Source: Lachnospiraceae bacterium UBA7179 (GTDB taxonomy: Bacteria; Bacillota; Clostridia; Lachnospirales; Lachnospiraceae). Taken from it: a stretch of 64,000 nt of DNA. Where the stretch lies: NCBI GenBank assembly GCA_002491195.1, contig DKVL01000012.1, forward strand, positions 76,779 through 140,778, read 5' to 3'. The translations under genes and the position numbers were made by a program. Each line of letters opens with the position of its first letter. Positions within the stretch are counted from its first letter, which is position 1. This document shows positions 35,034-42,946 of the stretch, piece after piece. The notes beneath the pieces are model-generated. The model ran no database searches. It worked only from the letters and a program-made list of their open reading frames with translations, and was not told where the DNA came from.

Positions 35034-37286
35034 ATGACAGGCAGATTTGCGAATATTATTGTGGATATATCTCATGAAAATGTTGACAGACCTTTTCAGT
35101 ACCGCATACCAGATGCGCTGATGGGGGAACTCGAGGTCGGAATGGCTGTGATGATTCCTTTTGGGCGAGCAAATAAGCGGATCAAAGGGTATGTAATGGA
35201 GATTACGAACCGGGTTGACTATGATGAGATGAAGTTAAAGGAAGTGGACTCCATTGTGAAGGACGGCATCAGCGCACAGGCGGATTCTATCAAACTGGCG
35301 TGGTGGATCAAGGAGAACTATGGATCCACCATGATTGCTGCGCTAAAAACCGTCCTTCCGGTAAAAAGGAAAATCAGGCAGATCGTCAAAAAAACAATTA
35401 TCTGCAAAGTTGATGCGGTTGTAGCAGCACAGAAAGCAGAGGAATTTGAGGCAAAGCACCAGAAAGCGAAGGCGCGGCTGATGCGGGAGCTTGCGGCGCA
35501 GCCTGTACTGCCGCAGTCTTTAGTCACAGGGAAGCTAAATGTCACAGCACAGACGATACAGGCGCTTGAGAAAGCGGGGCTGCTTGCGGTGCATGTGGAA
35601 GATCTTTATCGAAGCGCACTGCCCCAGAACCTTTCGCTTTCCAGCTCAAAAAAGCAGCTTTCTGAGAATCAGGGCAGGATCGTGGATAGTATTGCCGCGG
35701 ATTTCAAGGCTGGTGTACGTCAGACCTATCTGATTCACGGGGTGACGGGCAGCGGAAAGACAGAAGTATATATGGAACTGATCGAACGTATCATCGCGGA
35801 AGGAAGACAGGCGATCATGCTGATCCCTGAGATCGCACTCACCTATCAGACGCTTGTGCGATTTTATCAGCGCTTTGGTGACAGAGTGTCCGTGATGAAC
35901 TCCCGGCTCTCGGCGGGGGAGCGTTCCGACCAGTATGAGCGCGCAGCAAGAGGTGACATTGATATTATAATTGGTCCGCGCTCCGCATTGTTTGCACCAT
36001 TCGAGCGATTAGGGCTTGTGATCATGGACGAGGAACATGAGGGCAGTTACAAGAGTGAAAGTATGCCCAAGTACCATGCACGGGAGGTCGCGGGCGAGCT
36101 CTGCCGCATGAAGGATGCCAGTCTCGTTCTGGGTTCTGCCACACCGTCAATTGAGTCCTATTACAGGGCAAAAAAAGGCAAGATCAAGATGTTTGTGTTA
36201 AAGGAAAGGCTTGCAGGCGGTCAGCTTCCTAAGGTATATGTGGAAGATTTGAGGGCTGAATTAAAAAGCGGAAACCGATCGGTCTTCAGCAGGAGACTTT
36301 ACCGTTTGATGGATGATCGGCTGAAAAAAGGGGAACAGACGATGCTCTTTATCAACCGGAGGGGTTATGCAGGTTTCGTCTCGTGCCGGTCGTGTGGTCA
36401 TGTCATGAAATGTCCGCACTGCGATGTATCTCTTTCCGAACATACAGACTGTTATCGGAAGCTCAGCCGGCTCGTCTGCCATTATTGTGGCTATGAGATG
36501 CCAGGGGTCACGAGCTGTCCAAAGTGCGGTTCAAAATATATTCTTGGTTTCAGGGCAGGCACACAGCAGATTGAGGAGCTCCTGAACAAAGAGTTTCCGG
36601 CAGCGCGCGTGCTTCGGATGGATGCGGACACGACGAGAAATAAAGACAGCTATGAGCAGATCCTGTCGCAGTTTGCAGACGGAGCTGCGGATATTCTCGT
36701 GGGGACACAGATGATCGTGAAAGGGCATGATTTTGCCCGGGTTACGTTAGTGGGAATTCTGGCGGCGGATATGTCCCTGCATGCCGGAGACTACAGGGCG
36801 GGTGAGAGAACCTTCCAACTGCTCACGCAGGCAGCCGGGAGGGCAGGCCGAAGCGCACTTCCGGGAGAGGTTGTCATACAGACTTATCAGCCGGAGCATT
36901 ACGCTGTCGTTCACGCCGCAAAACAGGACTATGAGGGATTTTATGAGGAGGAGATCTCTTACCGCGATCTGATGGTATATCCGCCGGTGGCGCACATGAT
37001 GGCGGTGCTCGTGCTCTCCGAGGATGCGCTGACTGGTGCAGAACATGCGGGAGTGCTTGTGGAACAGGTAAAGAGACAGTTTGGCGACAAACGTCCGATC
37101 ATCGTCGGCCCCACGGAGGCCTTGATCGGAAAGATCAACGATGTGTACCGGTACATTTTTTACATTAAGCACAGGGATTATCAGGTGCTGACAACGATCA
37201 AAGATGCGCTGGAACAGACACTCCATGTAAGAGAGTGGAATGTGGACAGTGTGCAGTTTGACTTTGATCCGATGAATCATTATTGA
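35034..37286 (+). CDS. priA: Primosomal helicase PriA
   Basis: 750-residue 3'-5' superfamily 2 helicase that restarts stalled replication forks. An N-terminal DNA-binding domain (FQYRIPDAL) is followed by Walker A GVTGSGKTEVY, DEEH in motif II, a zinc-binding insertion with CRSCGHVMKCPHC and CHYCG...CPKCG, and helicase motifs in GTQMIVKGHDF and LLTQAAGRAGR. Full length. Start ATG at 35034 lies 22 nt after murE. First of the classic priA-def-fmt-rsmB gene string. Confidence 0.96.
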   Translation: MTGRFANIIVDISHENVDRPFQYRIPDALMGELEVGMAVMIPFGRANKRIKGYVMEITNRVDYDEMKLKEVDSIVKDGISAQADSIKLAWWIKENYGSTMIAALKTVLPVKRKIRQIVKKTIICKVDAVVAAQKAEEFEAKHQKAKARLMRELAAQPVLPQSLVTGKLNVTAQTIQALEKAGLLAVHVEDLYRSALPQNLSLSSSKKQLSENQGRIVDSIAADFKAGVRQTYLIHGVTGSGKTEVYMELIERIIAEGRQAIMLIPEIALTYQTLVRFYQRFGDRVSVMNSRLSAGERSDQYERAARGDIDIIIGPRSALFAPFERLGLVIMDEEHEGSYKSESMPKYHAREVAGELCRMKDASLVLGSATPSIESYYRAKKGKIKMFVLKERLAGGQLPKVYVEDLRAELKSGNRSVFSRRLYRLMDDRLKKGEQTMLFINRRGYAGFVSCRSCGHVMKCPHCDVSLSEHTDCYRKLSRLVCHYCGYEMPGVTSCPKCGSKYILGFRAGTQQIEELLNKEFPAARVLRMDADTTRNKDSYEQILSQFADGAADILVGTQMIVKGHDFARVTLVGILAADMSLHAGDYRAGERTFQLLTQAAGRAGRSALPGEVVIQTYQPEHYAVVHAAKQDYEGFYEEEISYRDLMVYPPVAHMMAVLVLSEDALTGAEHAGVLVEQVKRQFGDKRPIIVGPTEALIGKINDVYRYIFYIKHRDYQVLTTIKDALEQTLHVREWNVDSVQFDFDPMNHY

Positions 37287-37344
37287 AAAACAGTATGATA
37301 AGAATTTCATGATAGAGAAGAAACAGAAAGGGAAGGGAAAAAAT

Positions 37345-37824
37345 ATGGCAATCAGAACAATCAGGGAAATGGGGGATCCTGTCTTAAATAAGATTTCAAA
37401 GGAAGTGAAAGAGATCACGCCAAGGGTTCAGGATCTGATCGACGATATGTACGAAACAATGTATGAGGCGAACGGCGTCGGTCTTGCGGCAGTGCAGGTG
37501 GGCGTGTTAAAAAGAATTGTCGTGATCGACACGACAGGGGATGATCCGCTGCTGCTGATCAACCCGCGTGTTGTGGAGTTCAGCGGGGAGCAGACAGGAA
37601 ACGAGGCGTGTCTGAGCGTGCCGGGGAAAACGGGTTCTGTGACAAGGCCGAATTATGTCAAAGTCATCGCACAGGATGAGGAGTTAAACGAGTTTGAGAT
37701 CGAGGGTGAGGAGCTGCTTGCGAGAGCGCTGGTTCATGAGATTGAGCATCTTGACGGACATCTTTTTGTGGAAAAAGTGGAAGGTCCGCTCATGGATGTG
37801 GAAATGGTGGAGGAAGAGGATTGA
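37345..37824 (+). CDS. def: Peptide deformylase
   Basis: 159-residue Fe2+ enzyme that removes the formyl group from nascent proteins. Motif I GVGLAAVQVG, motif II as EACLSVPG (usually EGCLS) with the metal Cys, and motif III HEIEHLDG (usually HExDH) with both metal His and the catalytic Glu. These two substitutions keep the metal ligands. Start at 37345 follows AAGGGAAGGG; the earlier ATG at 37309 adds a poly-Lys stretch outside the family. It sits 58 nt after priA and 1 nt before fmt, as in many bacteria. Confidence 0.94.
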   Translation: MAIRTIREMGDPVLNKISKEVKEITPRVQDLIDDMYETMYEANGVGLAAVQVGVLKRIVVIDTTGDDPLLLINPRVVEFSGEQTGNEACLSVPGKTGSVTRPNYVKVIAQDEELNEFEIEGEELLARALVHEIEHLDGHLFVEKVEGPLMDVEMVEEED

Positions 37825-37825
37825 T

Positions 37826-38761
37826 ATGAAGATCGTATATATGGGAACACCTGATTTCTCGGTGGGTTCGCTCGAGGCGCTCATCAAGGCAGGGCATGAG
37901 ATTACTGCTGTCGTGACGCAGCCGGACAAGGCAAAGGGAAGAAGTGGTCAGGTGCAGTGTTCGCCGGTGAAGGAGTGTGCTGTCAGATATGGAATCCCGG
38001 TGTTTCAGCCTGTCAGGATCAAGACGCCGGAGGCGATTGAGGAGCTGAAAAAGTACGAGGCGGATATCTATGTCGTGGCAGCTTTTGGACAGATTTTGTC
38101 AAGACAGATTTTGGAGATGCCAAGATTTGGCTGTGTTAATATCCATGCATCGCTGTTGCCAAAATACAGGGGGGCGGCGCCGATCAACCAGTGCATTATA
38201 GACGGAGAGAAAGAGACAGGCATCACGATCATGCAGATGGATGCGGGAGTTGACACTGGGGACATACTTGCACAGAAAAAGGTTATCATAGAGGATAAGG
38301 AGACCGCAGCGACGTTGTTTGACAAGCTTGCGCAGGCGGGTGCAAAGCTCATCGTTGAGGCGCTTCCCCTGATTGAGAAGGGTGAGGTTACACCGGTCAG
38401 ACAGGATGAGAGTCTGGCAAGCCATGTGAAGATGATGGACAAATCGATGGGAAAGATCGACTGGATGCAGGACGCGGTATGTATCGAAAGGCTTGTCAGA
38501 GGGCTGAATCCATGGCCGAGCGCGTATACTTTTGGTCAGAATAAAAGTGTCAAGATCTGGAGAAGCGATGCGCTGGAGGGAGATGCGGGAAGTGATGCAC
38601 AGCCTGGAACGATTGTCTCAGTCACAAAGGATTTCTTCGATGTAGCTTGCGGAAAAGGGATTTTGCGGATATATGAATTGCAGCTCGAAGGGAAGAAACG
38701 CATGGATACAAAGAGCTTTCTGCTTGGAAATCAGTGGAAAGCGGGAATGATTCTGGGGTAG
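37826..38761 (+). CDS. fmt: Methionyl-tRNA formyltransferase
   Basis: Transfers a formyl group from 10-formyl-THF to initiator Met-tRNA. 311 residues. Visible are MKIVYMGTPDFSVGSL at the N-terminus, VTQPDKAKGR, the SLLPKYRGAAPI block with the formyltransferase catalytic Asn/His region upstream (VNIHAS) and MDAGVDTGDI. Start ATG is one nt after the def stop (TGA-T-ATG), so translation is likely coupled. The ORF also extends into def in another frame, which is not used. Confidence 0.96.
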   Translation: MKIVYMGTPDFSVGSLEALIKAGHEITAVVTQPDKAKGRSGQVQCSPVKECAVRYGIPVFQPVRIKTPEAIEELKKYEADIYVVAAFGQILSRQILEMPRFGCVNIHASLLPKYRGAAPINQCIIDGEKETGITIMQMDAGVDTGDILAQKKVIIEDKETAATLFDKLAQAGAKLIVEALPLIEKGEVTPVRQDESLASHVKMMDKSMGKIDWMQDAVCIERLVRGLNPWPSAYTFGQNKSVKIWRSDALEGDAGSDAQPGTIVSVTKDFFDVACGKGILRIYELQLEGKKRMDTKSFLLGNQWKAGMILG

Positions 38762-38788
38762 TTTGGAGTAGGAAAGGAGAGTGTTGTT

Positions 38789-39490
38789 ATGCCGTATTAT
38801 TATGGGTATTATTTTGATCCCACGTATCTGTTGGTGCTGATTGGCGCGGTTCTTAGCATCATCGCGTCTGTGAAGGTGAATGCCACATTTAACAAGTACG
38901 CGAGAGTGCGCAGTATGTCAGGTATGACGGGCGCGCAGACCGCGGAGGCCATCCTTAGGAGCAAGGGAATCTATGATGTGCAGGTGGAGCATATCAGGGG
39001 CAGTCTGACAGATCATTATGATCCGTCAAAGAAGGTCGTGCGCCTCTCAGACAGCGTATACAATTCCACTTCTGTGGCGGCAATCGGTGTGGCGGCACAC
39101 GAGTGTGGGCATGTCATGCAGCACCATGAGGGTTATGCGCCGCTGGGGATCAGGACGGCGCTTGTTCCGGCGGCCAATATCGGGTCGAGAATCGGGATAC
39201 CGATCGTGATTCTTGGACTGATACTGGGGAGCAATTCTATACTGATCAACATTGGTATCTGGGTATTTTCCCTCGCGGTGTTATTTCAGATCGTGACGCT
39301 TCCAGTGGAGTTTAACGCTTCGAAAAGGGCGCTTGTCTGCATCGAACAGTATGGCATCGTGACGGGTGATGAGCGCAGGAAGAGCGAGAAAGTGCTGAGG
39401 GCCGCAGCATATACGTATGTTGCGGCAGCGGCTGCGTCAATTCTGCAGCTTTTGAGGCTTGTAATTCTGTTTGGCAAACGGGATGACTAA
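38789..39490 (+). CDS. Zinc metallopeptidase, YugP family
   Basis: 233-residue membrane metallopeptidase (DUF2265/YugP, PF04298). An N-terminal helix precedes the HECGH zinc motif (AAHECGHVMQHHEGY), with EFNAS downstream as the likely third ligand (Glu) and further hydrophobic helices. Substrates are unknown. ATG follows AGGAAAGGAG. Position between fmt and rsmB is a common clostridial arrangement. The call is by motif and topology. Confidence 0.9.
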   Translation: MPYYYGYYFDPTYLLVLIGAVLSIIASVKVNATFNKYARVRSMSGMTGAQTAEAILRSKGIYDVQVEHIRGSLTDHYDPSKKVVRLSDSVYNSTSVAAIGVAAHECGHVMQHHEGYAPLGIRTALVPAANIGSRIGIPIVILGLILGSNSILINIGIWVFSLAVLFQIVTLPVEFNASKRALVCIEQYGIVTGDERRKSEKVLRAAAYTYVAAAAASILQLLRLVILFGKRDD

Positions 39491-39507
39491 AAGGATTGGG
39501 ATAGACG

Positions 39508-40917
39508 ATGGCTCAGAATCAGAATAAGACACAGGACGTGAACCAGCGTATGCTTGTGCTGGAGATGCTCCTGACAGAAAATGCATATTCCCATGTGATC
39601 GTGCGGGATGTGCTGAATAAATACAATTATCTCCCGCAGCAGGAGAAAGCTTTTATCAAGCGGCTTTATGAGGGAACTTTAGAACGACAGATCGAGCTGG
39701 ACTATGTGATCGACCAGTATGCTAAGGTAAAGACAAGCAAAATGAAAAAGCCGATCCGCGCGATGATGCGTATGGGTGCATATCAGATCCTGTATATGGA
39801 CGCAGTACCTGATGCCGCTGCCTGCAATGAGACGGTGAAACTTGCGCAGAAGAAGGGTTTTGCCACGTTGAAGGGTTTTGTGAACGGGGTGCTTAGAAAT
39901 ATTGCGCGCGACAAGGATAATATTGAGTATACAAGCCTGTCGGTAAAATATTCCATGCCAGAGTGGATTGTCGACCTGTGGACGGCACAGCTCGGGGCAG
40001 GGACGACAGAGACAGTGCTTGCAGGGCTGCTGAGAGAGCATCCGGTGACGATCCGATTCCGGGATGAGCCGGAAATCACAGGAGTTGACATGACAACGGC
40101 TGTGGGCGCAGTGCAGAGAGCCCTCGCGGCACAGGGTGGAACGATGGAGCAGCATCCTTACCTTCCTTGTGCGTACAAAGTATCTGGAACAGACGATCTC
40201 ACAAGGCTGCCGTATTATGAAGATGGTGCATTTGTAGTACAGGATGTCAGCTCCATGCTCGCAGTCGCTGCAGCAGACATTGCCGGTTACGTCAGACAAA
40301 TGGCGCAGAAAGGCGGGCAGAAAGCGCTGCGGGTGATCGACCTCTGCGCCGCGCCGGGCGGAAAATCGATGCTTGCGGCGGATCTGTTGGAAAAGTGCGA
40401 TGTGAATTACGCTGTCATATCGAGGGATATCTCAGCAAATAAGGTGGAACGGATGCAGGAGAACTTTGACAGATGCGGCTTAAAAAATACGCTTGCTGAG
40501 GTCGGAGACGCTGTGTTGAGGGACGACGCGCTTGTGGGGACGGCGGATCTCGTGATCGCTGACGTGCCATGCTCGGGGCTTGGCGTAATCGGAAAAAAGC
40601 GTGACATTAAATATCATGTGTCTCCTGAGTCTATCAGTGAGCTTACAGTGCTGCAGGAACAGATTCTTGCAACGGCCGTATCCTGTCTGAAACCGGGAGG
40701 AAGGCTGTTATTCTGCACCTGTACGATCAACGAGGATGAGAATGAGAAGCATTTTGCATGGCTCAGGGATGAGATGAAGCTAAGACCGATATCGCTTGAC
40801 AAGGCGCTGCCGGAATGTCTTCATACAGATACGACCAGGGAAGGCTATCTGCAGATGCTCCCGGGGGTGCATGATTCTGATGGATTCTTCATCAGTGTTT
40901 TTGAGGCTGTCGGATAG
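39508..40917 (+). CDS. rsmB: 16S rRNA (cytosine(967)-C5)-methyltransferase RsmB
   Basis: 469 residues. N-terminal NusB-like RNA-binding domain (about 1-145) followed by a Rossmann methyltransferase with the SAM loop LCAAPGGKS, the DVPCSGLGV motif whose Cys assists release, and the catalytic Cys in LFCTCTINEDENE. It methylates C967 in 16S rRNA. Full length for the family. ATG at 39508 lies 17 nt after the YugP gene. Confidence 0.94.
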   Translation: MAQNQNKTQDVNQRMLVLEMLLTENAYSHVIVRDVLNKYNYLPQQEKAFIKRLYEGTLERQIELDYVIDQYAKVKTSKMKKPIRAMMRMGAYQILYMDAVPDAAACNETVKLAQKKGFATLKGFVNGVLRNIARDKDNIEYTSLSVKYSMPEWIVDLWTAQLGAGTTETVLAGLLREHPVTIRFRDEPEITGVDMTTAVGAVQRALAAQGGTMEQHPYLPCAYKVSGTDDLTRLPYYEDGAFVVQDVSSMLAVAAADIAGYVRQMAQKGGQKALRVIDLCAAPGGKSMLAADLLEKCDVNYAVISRDISANKVERMQENFDRCGLKNTLAEVGDAVLRDDALVGTADLVIADVPCSGLGVIGKKRDIKYHVSPESISELTVLQEQILATAVSCLKPGGRLLFCTCTINEDENEKHFAWLRDEMKLRPISLDKALPECLHTDTTREGYLQMLPGVHDSDGFFISVFEAVG

Positions 40918-41004
40918 ATTGACATAGTCTGCGTTATCTGGAAATTTTATGGTTGTGCTGTAGTACTGGAATTTGTGGTTATTAGAGTATAGGAAATCAA
41001 TAAA

Positions 41005-42051
41005 ATGGATATAAAATCGTTATCATTAGACGAACTGAAACTTGAAGTTGCAAAACTGGGCGAAAAACCATATCGGGCGAAACAATTGTACGAGTGGATG
41101 CACATAAAACTGGCGCGCGGTTATGATGAGATGACTAATCTGCCCAAAAGCCTGCGGGAAAAACTGGCTGCAAATTATGAATACATATCTTTGAAGGAAG
41201 TGACCGTTCAGACTTCCAGGCTTGATGGAACGAAGAAATTTTTATTTGAACTGTCAGACGGCAATTTAGTCGAAAGTGTCTGGATGCAGTATCATCACGG
41301 TAACGCTGTCTGTATTTCCTCGCAGGTGGGCTGCCGCATGGGGTGTCGGTTCTGCGCTTCGACGCTTGATGGACTGGAACGAAACCTCACGCCGTCGGAG
41401 ATGCTCGACCAGATCTATGCCATATCCAGAAGCATCGGTGAGCGCGTGTCCAACATCGTTGTGATGGGAACCGGTGAACCGCTTGACAATTACAGTAATC
41501 TGCTTCAATTTATAGATATGATCACAGACGAGAATGGGCTGAACATCAGCCAGAGAAATATTACTGTCTCAACGTGCGGCATCGTGGAGAATATGAAGCG
41601 TCTTGCAGACGAAAAGCTGCAGATCACACTGGCCTTATCTCTCCATGGATCCACGCAGGCCAAACGCCAGGAGCTGATGCCGATTGCCAGAAAATATGAT
41701 ATTGATGAAGTGATTGACGCCTGCCGTTACTATTTTGACAAAACGGGCAGGCGTGTCACGTTTGAGTACAGTCTCGTGGGCGGCGTCAATGACACGGACG
41801 AGGACGCCGAGAATCTGTGCAGTCTTGTGGGCGGTTTAAACTGCCACGTCAACCTGATTCCGGTCAATCCGATCAAGGAGCGCGACTTTGTGGAGTCGGA
41901 GCGAAAGCATGTCCTTAATTTTCAGAAAAAGTTGGAAAAACGCCATATCAACGCCACCATCCGCAGGGAGATGGGGCGTGATATCGACGGAGCCTGCGGG
42001 CAGCTGCGCAGACGGCACAGCACTGCAACGGAATCCGTGCAGGAAATATGA
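41005..42051 (+). CDS. rlmN: Dual-specificity RNA methyltransferase RlmN
   Basis: Radical SAM enzyme that C2-methylates A2503 of 23S rRNA and A37 of some tRNAs. 348 residues. The radical SAM cysteines lie in GCRMGCRFC (CxxxCxxC); the SAM contact GTGEPLDN and the C-terminal catalytic Cys in DIDGACGQLR are present. It starts 87 nt after rsmB, with no strong ribosome site visible (AGGAAATC). Next in the canonical order of this gene string. Confidence 0.95.
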   Translation: MDIKSLSLDELKLEVAKLGEKPYRAKQLYEWMHIKLARGYDEMTNLPKSLREKLAANYEYISLKEVTVQTSRLDGTKKFLFELSDGNLVESVWMQYHHGNAVCISSQVGCRMGCRFCASTLDGLERNLTPSEMLDQIYAISRSIGERVSNIVVMGTGEPLDNYSNLLQFIDMITDENGLNISQRNITVSTCGIVENMKRLADEKLQITLALSLHGSTQAKRQELMPIARKYDIDEVIDACRYYFDKTGRRVTFEYSLVGGVNDTDEDAENLCSLVGGLNCHVNLIPVNPIKERDFVESERKHVLNFQKKLEKRHINATIRREMGRDIDGACGQLRRRHSTATESVQEI

Positions 42052-42097
42052 TATGTTATCATATTGGTCGTTAGTACTGGGATTGCAGTATTGATTC

Positions 42098-42126
42098 TTG
42101 AATTAAGACTTCATATGTGCTAATAT
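42098..42126 (+). promoter_or_regulatory. Candidate sigma-A promoter for prpC-prkC
   Basis: TTGAAT (42098-42103) and TAATAT (42121-42126) are 17 bp apart in the 154-nt gap between rlmN and the phosphatase gene, leaving an 80-nt leader. Confidence 0.55.
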
Positions 42127-42205
42127 ATAAGGAAATGTGGAAATTTTGAAACAATTCCTAAAGCTACGATGATGTTACGGATTTTCACTGATGGGAGGAG
42201 AAAAA

Positions 42206-42946
42206 GTGAAGTTATTTTCTATAACGGATGTTGGCAGGAGAAGGGAAATTAACGAAGACTACTTATTTACTTCGGATAAGCCTGTGGGAAATCTTCCAAA
42301 CCTTTTTATTGTGGCAGATGGCATGGGAGGACACAACGCAGGGGACTACGCGTCAAAGCATGCGGTGGATAAGGCGGTGTCAGTGATCGATCGCTATACG
42401 GAAGAATACGATGCGGAGAATATCCTGCAGAAGGCAATCGATGATGCCAACACGTACATCAATAAAATATCCAGACAGGACAAAAAGTACAAAGGGATGG
42501 GCACTACGTTTGTGGCAGTTACGTTTGAAGGAAGTCATGTCACAGTGGCGAATGTAGGCGACAGCAGAATGTATATCATCAATGATTTCATCACACAGAT
42601 TACCAAGGATCACTCGCTTGTCGAGGAGATGGTGGATATGGGGGGAATCGACAGGGAGGCGGCGAGAATTCATCCCGATAAAAATATTATCACAAGAGCA
42701 GTCGGTGTCAAAGAGTATGTCCTTGTGGATTTTTTTGATGTACATATTGGACCAGAAGAAAAGCTGCTACTCTGCACAGATGGACTTACAAACATGTTGA
42801 AAGATGACGAGATACACAGGATCATTACCTCCAGCAGCAGTTTGGAGGAGGCTGGGAAACGTCTGATAGAAGCTGCCAATGAGAATGGCGGGCGGGATAA
42901 TATAGCTGTGGTTCTTGTGGAACCGTTTGGAGGTCAGAATGATTAA
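42206..42946 (+). CDS. prpC: PP2C-type serine/threonine phosphatase
   Basis: 246-residue metal-dependent phosphatase of the PrpC/Stp type that reverses the adjacent kinase. It has DVGRRREINEDYL, the metal-binding DGMGGHNAGDYAS, VGDSRMYII, and GGRDNIAVVLV at the C-terminus. Start is GTG at 42206, seven nt after GGAGGAG; an in-frame ATG at 42191 would place that site inside the gene. Its last 8 nt overlap the kinase gene start, so the two are translationally coupled. Confidence 0.94.
   Translation: MKLFSITDVGRRREINEDYLFTSDKPVGNLPNLFIVADGMGGHNAGDYASKHAVDKAVSVIDRYTEEYDAENILQKAIDDANTYINKISRQDKKYKGMGTTFVAVTFEGSHVTVANVGDSRMYIINDFITQITKDHSLVEEMVDMGGIDREAARIHPDKNIITRAVGVKEYVLVDFFDVHIGPEEKLLLCTDGLTNMLKDDEIHRIITSSSSLEEAGKRLIEAANENGGRDNIAVVLVEPFGGQND

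Noticed and set aside
40918..41004. Promoter ahead of rlmN starting TTGACA
   Set aside because: TTGACA occurs just after rsmB, but no -10-like hexamer lies 16-18 bp downstream.
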